Source of the DNA: Pelagophyceae sp. CCMP2097
Taxonomy: Eukaryota > Sar > Pelagophyceae
Length of the DNA: 11,656 bases
Direction: 5' to 3'
NCBI GenBank assembly: GCA_026770575.1
Contig: MU657275.1
Location: forward strand, 71,928-83,583
Shown here piece after piece: positions 6,841 through 11,656 of this stretch (position 1 is the first letter of the stretch; each line of letters opens with the position of its first letter). The position numbers were made by a program, and so were the translations under genes. The notes below the pieces were generated by a model. That model was not told where the DNA came from, did no database searches, and was given only the letters and a program-made list of their open reading frames with translations.

Positions 6841-7110
6841 CTGCCTTTGGCGGCTACGCCGCCTTCGGCGGCTGAGCCATCTTCGGCGGCTACGCTATAG
6901 GCGGCTACGCTATAGGCGGCTACGCTATAGGCGGCTACGCCGCCTTCGGCGGCTACACCATTATCTGCGGCTCAGCCGCCTTCGGCGGCTGAGCCGCATT
7001 AGGAGGCTACGCCGCCTTCGGCGGCTGAGCCGCCTTTGGCGGCTACGCTACCTTCGGCGTCTACGCCGACTTCGGCGGCTGAGCCTTCTTTGGCGGCAAC
7101 GAATACTTTG
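6840..7110. repeat. Palindromic GGCGGCTNNGCCGCC array 1
   Basis: Tandem 15- and 18-bp units alternate GGCGGCTACGCCGCC and GCCGCCTTCGGCGGC, each an almost perfect palindrome. Three identical 15-bp units, GGCGGCTACGCTATA, lie at 6885-6929. One plus frame reads AATPPSAAEPPLAATLPS with TAG stops at the CTATAG variants; another reads GGYAAFGG with TGA stops. A third gives an Arg/Leu-rich stretch that is open only because of the repeat composition. Units of this family also appear scattered at 7140-7440. Confidence 0.8.
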
Positions 7111-7144
7111 GCGTAAGAGGTTCCTATTCGTTAAAAGAGGAAGC

Positions 7145-7450
7145 AGTACCGCCTTTGGCGGATGCGCTGCATGTGGCGGCTTCGCCGCAGGAAGAAGATG
7201 AGCCCTCTTCGGCGGCTACGTCGACTTCAGTGGAAGAGGTATATTCGCCACAGGGGGGGCAATGTCGCAAACGGCGGATGGTCCGCTTCTGGCGGCTTTG
7301 CCGCAGGAAAAGGATGAGCCGCCTTTGACGGCTACATTAAAAATTGTAAACGAATGCGACTTCGCCGCAAACGGGGGATGCGACGCATCCAACAGCAGCG
7401 CCGCCAGAAGAGGATGGGCCGCCTTCGGAAGCGTCCTTTGTCCTTGGAAA
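7145..7450 (+). other. Degenerate repeat-linked segments between the two domain copies
   Basis: The plus strand shows Ala/Pro/Glu-rich snatches in one frame (VAASPQEEDEPSSAATSTSV near 7170-7240, then LLAALPQEKDEPPLTATL near 7290). These resemble the tail of copy 2 (KAASPQTEDATPSEGE) and array 2 (AAAPQEEDRPPSAAA). At about 7330-7400 there is DNA similarity to the copy 2 tail (GACTTCGCCGCAAACGGGGG versus GGCTTCGCCACAAACGGAGG). I take this as a partial third copy of the domain-array unit. Confidence 0.4.
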
Positions 7451-7845
7451 CCGTTCGATCTCTGTGCCTCAATTTGTTTGCCTCTCTTCGTCCACGCCCT
7501 GTTCATCAACGACACGCGTCGCGTAAGCTACACCATGGCATGGCAAGAAATTCCGGGAAATGTTAGAGGGTTGTCTGTGGGCCATTGCTCCGAAACGGGC
7601 TGGGTATCCAGCGGCGCGGACCCTGAGCGTGTTGAAGAGCGTCCTGCCGTTTCGCCGTCGCTGCGGCATCGCCGGTGGACCGGTTCGTATCGTGAATGCT
7701 CTGCGGAGCGGCAGATGAATGCCGAATTCCGAAACGAGCGGGCCTGAAGCTGCGCCGGAGCGCGCGCCGCGTCGCGTTTGCCAAGTAGCGAGACCGGCGG
7801 CTGCGCAAGAGCTTCTGTTCACCATGACCACGGTGAGCGGGGCAC
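7450..7845. other. Non-repetitive spacer without a recognised gene
   Basis: Open frames exist on both strands (plus to 7747, minus 7879-7469), but none has a motif, a homologous neighbour or consistent codon bias. It contains no units of the flanking palindromic array. Confidence 0.3.
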
Positions 7846-8292
7846 ATGAGTACGGTGCGCCGGACGTGTTTGACGGCACTTACGTTCACCCGCTTGTCTA
7901 GGTGCCTAGTATGCAAAAGTCAAAAAGTGCTTAAAAAGCCCATAATCAGCCCTATAGCCGGGCTGGAAAGCGATGTTGTAAAGGACGATATGCAGGTGCG
8001 ATTACCCGTCAAAGTTGAAACGATTGAGATGGAAAGAAACACGAAAAACATACACGCGAGCGATACGGATGGACGCGTAGGTCGGAGCACGCCGGCTATA
8101 GCTGAGATAATGATGCACTTGAGGGACATGGGCCATACAAAGAGAATGGCAGAAAAGGAATCAAAGCTTGTGAAGAGATGGAGAAACTATAAGCAACCTC
8201 ACAGGATATTGAAACGTCAACCATTGAAAACGAAAGCGGCTTCGCCACAAACGGAGGATGCAACGCCTTCGGAAGGTGAGAGGCATGAATAG
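7846..8292 (+). CDS. Domain copy 2: intact small basic helical domain with acidic Pro/Ala tail, function unknown
   Basis: The plus frame is open from 7846 to TAG 8290-8292. The credible part starts near 7930 (KKPIISPIAGLESDVVKDDM), since upstream residues look non-coding. The conserved core is VRLPVKVETIEME, then DTDGRVG, STPAIAEIMMHLRD, KRMAEKESKLVKRWRNYKQ and PHRILKRQ. The spacing I-x-x-I-x-x-x-L-R ... A ... LVKRW resembles the last helices of TFIIS N-terminal (LW-type) domains of transcription elongation factors. That is a weak motif resemblance, not an assignment. The tail KAASPQTEDATPSEGE leads into array 2 in the same frame. Its coding nature is supported by the gapless, silent-change-rich alignment to copy 1 (6504). 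An upstream exon ending before about 7915 is possible (AG sites at 7901 and 7909). Confidence 0.5.
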   Translation: MSTVRRTCLTALTFTRLSRCLVCKSQKVLKKPIISPIAGLESDVVKDDMQVRLPVKVETIEMERNTKNIHASDTDGRVGRSTPAIAEIMMHLRDMGHTKRMAEKESKLVKRWRNYKQPHRILKRQPLKTKAASPQTEDATPSEGERHE

Positions 8293-8294
8293 AC

Positions 8295-9640
8295 TGTAAC
8301 GCCTCTGGCGGCTTAGCCACCTCAGGCGGCTGCGCCGCCAGAAGAGGCTGGGCCGTTTTTGCGGGCTGCGCCGCCTCTGGCGGCTGGGCCGCCTTCGCCA
8401 GCTGTGCCGCCTCTGGCGACTTAGCCGCCACCAGCGGCTGCGCAGCAAGAGAAGGCTGCGCTACCAGAGGAGACTGGGCTGCTTTCGACGGCTGCGCCGC
8501 CTACGGCAGCTTATACGCATCCTGCGGCTGCGCCGCAAGAGGAGGATAGGCCGCCTTCGGCGGCTGCTTCGCATCAGGCAGCTTAGCCGTATCAGACGGC
8601 AGCGCCGTAATAGGAGGCTGGGCCGCCTTCACCTGCTGCGCTGCCTACTGGTGGCTGTGCCGCCTTCGCCAGCTGCGCCGCATTCAGCGGCTTAGCCGCC
8701 ACCTGCGGCTTGGCCGCCACCTGCGGCTTGGCCGCCACCGGCGGCTGCGCAGCAAGAGAAGGCTGCGCCACCAGAGAAGGCTGGGCCGCTTTCGACGGCT
8801 GCGCCGCCTATGGCGGCTTAGACGCCTCTGGCGGCTGCGGCGCCAGAGGAGGATGGACCGCTTTTCGCGGCTTCGACGCATACGGAGGCTTAGCCGCATC
8901 AGACGGCTGCGCAGCAATAGGAGGCTGGGTCGTCTTCACCGGCTGTGGCGTCTCTGGCGGCTTAGCAGCCTCTGGCGGCTTAGACGCCAGAGGAGGCTGC
9001 ACCGTCAGAGAAGGCTGGGCCGCCTTGGCCGGCTGCGCCGCTTTCGGCGGCTTAGCCGTTTCCGGCGGCTGCGCCGCCAGAGGCGTTTGGGCCGCCTTCG
9101 CCGGCTGCGCCGCCTCCGGCGGCTGTACCGCAAGAGGAGGCTGGGCTGCCTGCAGGCTGCGCTGCCTCTGGCGGCTTAGCAGCCTCAAGCGGCTTAGACG
9201 ACAGAGAAGGCTGGACCGCCTTCAATGGCGGCGCCTCCTCTGGCGGCTTAGCAGCATCCAGCGTTTAGACGCCAGAGGAGGCTGGACCGCTTTCACCGGC
9301 TGCGCCTTCTTCCGGCGGCTTAGCAGCCTCTGGCGGCTGCGCCGCAAGAGGAGGCTGGGCCGCCTTTGCCGGCTGCGCCACCTCCGGAGGGTTAGCAGCC
9401 TCCAGCTGCTGAGCCGCAAGAGGAAGCTGGGCCGCCTTTGCCGGCTGCGCCACATCAGGCGTCCGTTTCTGGCGACTTAGTCGCCAGAGGAGGCTGGGCC
9501 GCCTTCGACGGCTGCGCCATCTCCGGATGCTTCGCAGTCTCCAGTGGTTGAGTCGCTAGAGGAAGCTGAGCCGTCTTCGCTGGCTGCGCCACATCATGCG
9601 GCTTAGCCGCAACCGGTGGATTAGCCGTCATAGGAGGGCC
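8295..9640. repeat. Palindromic GGCGGCTNNGCCGCC array 2 (about 1.3 kb)
   Basis: Dozens of degenerate units of the form GGCGGC-TTA/TGC/TGG-GCCGCC separated by three-base spacers run through this interval. Because the unit is nearly self-complementary, both strands read Ala-Ala-x-Pro-Pro. Minus-strand examples are AAQPPEAAQPAKAAQTPLAA and AAKPPETPQPVKTTQPP. A plus frame reads GGLAASGGLDARGGC. Each strand's frame changes several times along the array (minus Ala-Pro segments near 8431, 9188, 9453 and 9766 use three different frames). The array is therefore not one intact reading frame now; it could be a diverged coding repeat or a DNA-level minisatellite. Confidence 0.75.
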
Positions 9641-9897
9641 CTCAGCCAGTCGCGCGATACGAGGATGCGGCCGGATGTGAATGGCCGCGGCGCGGGGGTG
9701 ATGCGAGCAGATAAGAACGGCTGCCTTTGGTGGTGCGGGCGGAGCAGAGCTGCGCGACGGCGCCAAAGTAAACGATTATGGGCTCCTGTATTCTGGGGTT
9801 TAATTACTTTTGCAATAATTTGGAGTTCAACCCTTATCTACAAAGCCAAATCAGCGAACGATCCCAATATGATACAATGACGAAAATCCAGGAAGTT
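9640..9897. other. Array edge and AT-rich flank, possible hydrophobic C-terminus
   Basis: Array units fade near 9640. On plus, a frame ending at TGA 9878-9880 encodes KRLWAPVFWGLITFAIIWSS then TLIYKAKSANDPNMIQ, which reads like one membrane helix with a basic flank. Upstream in that frame is Arg-rich, repeat-derived sequence, so a real gene would need an exon junction near 9760. On minus, the last Ala/Pro-rich frame begins at 9766. I cannot decide between these. Confidence 0.25.
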
Positions 9898-9970
9898 GTC
9901 GGTGTGGCCTAATGGACAAGGCGTCGCCCTCCTAAGGCGAAGATTTAGGGTTCGAGTCCCTACTCCGATC
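9898..9970 (+). tRNA. trnR-CCU: tRNA-Arg(CCU), copy 1
   Basis: The cloverleaf is complete over 73 nt: D stem GCCT/AGGC, anticodon stem TCGCC/GGCGA with loop CTCCTAA (anticodon CCT at 9931-9933), and T stem TAGGG/CCCTA with loop TTCGAGT. The internal sequence closely follows eukaryotic tRNA-Arg(CCU) (GTGGCCTAATGGA, CTCCTAA). The acceptor stem GTCGGTG/CTCCGAT has one U-U mismatch at 6-67 and a G-U at 1-72. CCA is not encoded, as expected in a eukaryotic nucleus. No intron. It reads AGG codons. Confidence 0.93.
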
Positions 9971-10030
9971 GATGCTAATTGCTCGGTCTTCTTCTTTAGT
10001 GCTCGAGTAAATCGTCATTGATCAGGTAGC

Positions 10031-10036
10031 TTTTTT
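10031..10036 (+). terminator. Candidate RNA polymerase III terminator for tRNA copy 1
   Basis: This is the first run of six T residues on the sense strand after the tRNA, 61 bases downstream. That is far for a Pol III terminator, so a long trailer or a less usual stop site is implied. Confidence 0.4.
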
Positions 10037-10082
10037 GGCTCGGGGCGTTTCAGCACGCAAGGCCCGTGTCACACCCGAATAC

Positions 10083-10155
10083 GTCGTTGTGGCCTAATGG
10101 ACAAGGCGTCGCCCTCCTAAGGCGAAGATTTAGGGTTCGAGTCCCTACTCCGATC
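10083..10155 (+). tRNA. trnR-CCU: tRNA-Arg(CCU), copy 2, weakened acceptor stem
   Basis: It is identical to copy 1 from position 6 of the tRNA onward and starts 185 bp later. The only internal change is G5 to T, giving acceptor GTCGTTG/CTCCGAT with two adjacent mismatches (5-68 and 6-67) in addition to the G-U at 1-72. The D, anticodon and T arms are perfect. Both copies share the 6-67 mismatch, so it predates the duplication. Copy 2 may be a poorly charged or decaying gene. Flanking DNA is not shared beyond the tRNA. Confidence 0.85.
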
Positions 10156-10180
10156 AATCTCATCTCATCCATCCTTAACA

Positions 10181-10187
10181 TTTTTTT
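10181..10187 (+). terminator. Candidate RNA polymerase III terminator for tRNA copy 2
   Basis: A run of seven T residues lies 26 bases past the tRNA end on the sense strand, a suitable Pol III stop. Confidence 0.6.
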
Positions 10188-10499
10188 GATTTATTACTTC
10201 TTGTTGTGATTTTTCTTACTCTTTAACAACCACGAGGAATGAACGAGGTCTTGCGGGCGCCACGCGCTACGCCCCCTGCGACTTGGGGCGTTGAAGCAAG
10301 CAGCGCTGCGGCCGCCGCGACGGCGGCGTTCGAGTTATTTATTATTCATGCCCTTGTTGAGCTATTGTTCTTTTTTCCTTTTTTGCTGCTGCACGAGCCC
10401 CTAGCGACGACGACGCGGCACCGTGGAGGCGAGTAGAGAGGACACCGACTGAAGACCGACTGACTGCACTCGCTCCCAATGCCAACGTGAGTCATAACT
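10188..10499. other. Intergenic region between tRNA copy 2 and the WD40 gene
   Basis: A short plus frame (10239-10436) with an Ala run and a Leu/Phe-rich segment (LFIIHALVELLFFFPFLLL) has no supporting context. The hydrophobicity comes from a T-rich tract. TTGAGCTATT with a following T-rich run at 10357 recurs at 11589 beside the tRNA-like element. This region is downstream of the WD40 gene and would contain its 3' end. Confidence 0.3.
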
Positions 10500-11418
10500 T
10501 TAGAGTGCGGCGTCCCAGAGCCGCGCCGTCTTGTCGTAGCCCGCCGTGACGGCGCGCATGCCATCAGGCGAGAACGCGCAGCTGTCGATGTCGGTGTGAC
10601 CCACAAGCGTCGCCTGCAGCACGCCCCCGTCTCGGCGTCCCAGATCCGTGCCGTCTTGATGAGGCTTGCCGTCACGACGCGCTCGCCCCCGGGGGGGAAC
10701 GCGCAGCAATTGACGGAGCCGGCGTGCCTTTCGAGCTTCATCAGCAGCGCTACAGATCTGCGCTGTCCCGTTGATGCTCGCCGTCACGACGCGCTTGCCG
10801 TCGGGAGAGAACGCACAGCACCAGACGTAGCTGGTGTGCCCCCCGAGCGTATTCTGCAGCGCGCCCGTCGCCCCGTCCCAGAGCCGCACAGTCTCGTCCC
10901 AGCTCGCCGTCACGACGCGCGTGCCGTCGGGTGAGAACGCGCAGCTCTGGACGCAGTTGGTGTGCCCCTTGAGCGTATTCTTGAGCGCGCCCGTCGCGGC
11001 GTCCCAGAGCCGCACGAGGCCCCACCTCGGCGTCACGATGCGCGTGCCGTCGGCCGAGAACGCGCGGATGGGACCTTCGCAGGGGCCAAGGCGCCCTCTG
11101 CGGCGCGCTCGTCGCGGGGCCGTAGAGCGCGCCTAAGCTCTGCGCCGGCGTGGGCGGGTCTGTGAAAATATGGAATAAGCCCCGGCGGGGCCGCAGCGTC
11201 GTCATCTGCACCTGCAGCGCGCCCGTCTATGCTTCCCAGAGCCACGGCGTGCCGTCATGGCTCCCTGTCACGACGCGCTGTCCGTCGGGCGAGAACACAC
11301 AGCTGTCGCCGTTGGCGTGCCCCTCGAGGATGGTGGTGCCTTCACAATTCTCTGCCGCCAGAAGAGTCTCTGCACGACCAGCGCCGCGGGCCGTCCGGCT
11401 CGAGCGCCGAGCGCTCAC
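10500..11418 (-). pseudogene. WD40-repeat protein gene, decayed (one nonsense, several frame shifts)
   Basis: Six WD repeats are readable on the minus strand, ending at TAA 10500-10502. Clear ones are GHTNCVQSCAFSPDGTRVVT with TVRLWDGATG, and GHTSYVWCCAFSPDGKRVVT. The outermost, ILEGHANGDSCVFSPDGQRV...PWLWEA, ends at TAG 11227-11229 exactly where its siblings read A-A-T-G-A-L, so the stop replaces an Ala codon. The next repeat resumes in another frame (IRAFSADGTRIVT) after about 150 bases of unlike sequence. The repeat at about 10740-10630 is out of frame: the WDAATG part is deleted near 10755, and a 2-nt insertion (GCGTGCTGCAG) near 10620 restores frame for the last repeat, SCAFSPDGMRAVTAGYDKTA. 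High DNA similarity between repeats points to recent internal duplication. Such proteins form beta-propeller scaffolds. No credible ATG was found. Confidence 0.75.
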
Positions 11419-11596
11419 GAAGAAGTTGATTAGGAATTCCTATTACAAGAGCGCGCCGGAGGCACACGGAGGACCCGAAGGATACAGCCAAATCCCATTG
11501 CAATGCCCACGTAAATAATTGAAATTATTTAACTAATCGCTGAACTTTCAAATCCTCCTTATCTTTATTTTTATTATTTTATTTCTTATTGAGCTA
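11419..11596. other. AT-rich flank of the WD40 relic
   Basis: Composition drops sharply after about 11510 to A/T-rich sequence (AATAATTGAAATTATTTAAC, itself a small palindrome). No gene or promoter can be supported. Confidence 0.35.
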
Positions 11597-11656
11597 TTTT
11601 TTTTTTTTTTTTGCGGCCGACCAGATTCGAACCTGTGACCAAAAACTTCTTCTATG
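11597..11656 (-). mobile_element. tRNA-like 3' half followed by an A16 run (partial, possible tRNA-derived SINE)
   Basis: On the minus strand the window edge enters a tRNA: variable loop TGGTC, T arm ACAGG-TTCGAAT-CTGGT (B-box GGTTCGAATC), acceptor 3' strand CGGCCGC and discriminator A. The acceptor end is followed at once by 16 A residues (T run 11597-11612) and then A/T-rich DNA. No sense-strand T run, which a true Pol III gene should have, is visible. The T stem has an A-G mismatch and a G-U pair. The anticodon lies at or beyond the edge, so the amino acid is not assigned. A tRNA gene placed by chance beside an A tract is the alternative. Confidence 0.5.

Noticed and set aside
6764..7201. 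Long Arg/Leu-rich open frame on plus across array 1
   Set aside because: It is the out-of-phase reading of the GGCGGC/GCCGCC repeat; the absence of stops follows from unit composition and no leader joins it in frame.
8710..9480. 256-codon Gly/Cys/Ala-rich plus frame as a protein gene
   Set aside because: It changes from the GGCAA to the Arg/Leu register partway along, so the repeat register is not kept, and the opposite strand is just as open. Treated as part of array 2.
6840..9640. CRISPR array
   Set aside because: Units are contiguous and palindromic with three-base spacers and no unique spacers; the context is eukaryotic.
10239..10436. Small membrane protein on plus
   Set aside because: Hydrophobicity derives from a T-rich tract and Ala from a GCC run; there is no supporting context.

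Overview
This window looks like nuclear DNA of a GC-rich, intron-bearing unicellular eukaryote, most likely a chromist-type alga (stramenopile or haptophyte). That is an inference. It rests on short GT-AG introns (48-114 nt), strong G/C preference at third codon positions, a voltage-gated proton channel of the Hv1 kind, a LRRC57-like leucine-rich-repeat gene, a Crypton-like tyrosine recombinase, WD40 repeats and eukaryotic tRNA-Arg(CCU) genes. No bacterial operon, Shine-Dalgarno site or CRISPR array was seen. A pelagophyte would fit, but I cannot prove a species.

Layout, left to right. (1) 1-930, minus: two exons of a tyrosine-recombinase gene (Crypton-like) with one frameshift, running off the left edge. 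(2) 1001-1500: diverged AAACCC/CGCTAAA repeats and otherwise unassigned DNA. (3) 1677-2928, minus: a five-exon Hv1-like voltage-gated proton channel. (4) 2929-3080: a short shared promoter region. (5) 3081-4467, plus: a six-exon, probably N-myristoylated LRRC57-like protein, with a 2-nt frame problem in a CG tract. The divergent pair is bracketed by an inverted GC-rich element (1526-1548 and 4518-4540), and related motifs lie inside one intron of each gene. (6) 4579-5291: a 713-bp non-autonomous DNA transposon with 22-25 bp terminal inverted repeats. (7) 5454-5729, minus: an orphan exon. (8) 5828-6274: a 447-bp foldback element with nested hairpins.

(9) 6470-9640: two paralogous copies of a small unnamed domain, each followed by arrays of a palindromic 15/18-bp unit that reads Ala-Ala-x-Pro-Pro on both strands. 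The first domain copy carries two stops; the second is open. (10) 9898-10155: two nearly identical tRNA-Arg(CCU) copies 185 bp apart. (11) 10500-11418, minus: a decaying WD40-repeat gene. (12) 11597-11656, minus: the 3' half of a tRNA-like sequence followed directly by a 16-nt A run, suggestive of a tRNA-derived retroposon.

The intact biology is the divergent Hv1/LRRC57-like pair: a proton-selective channel, expected in the plasma or an internal membrane, and a probable membrane-anchored LRR scaffold, likely sharing one promoter region. Most of the rest is mobile or repeat-driven accessory DNA.
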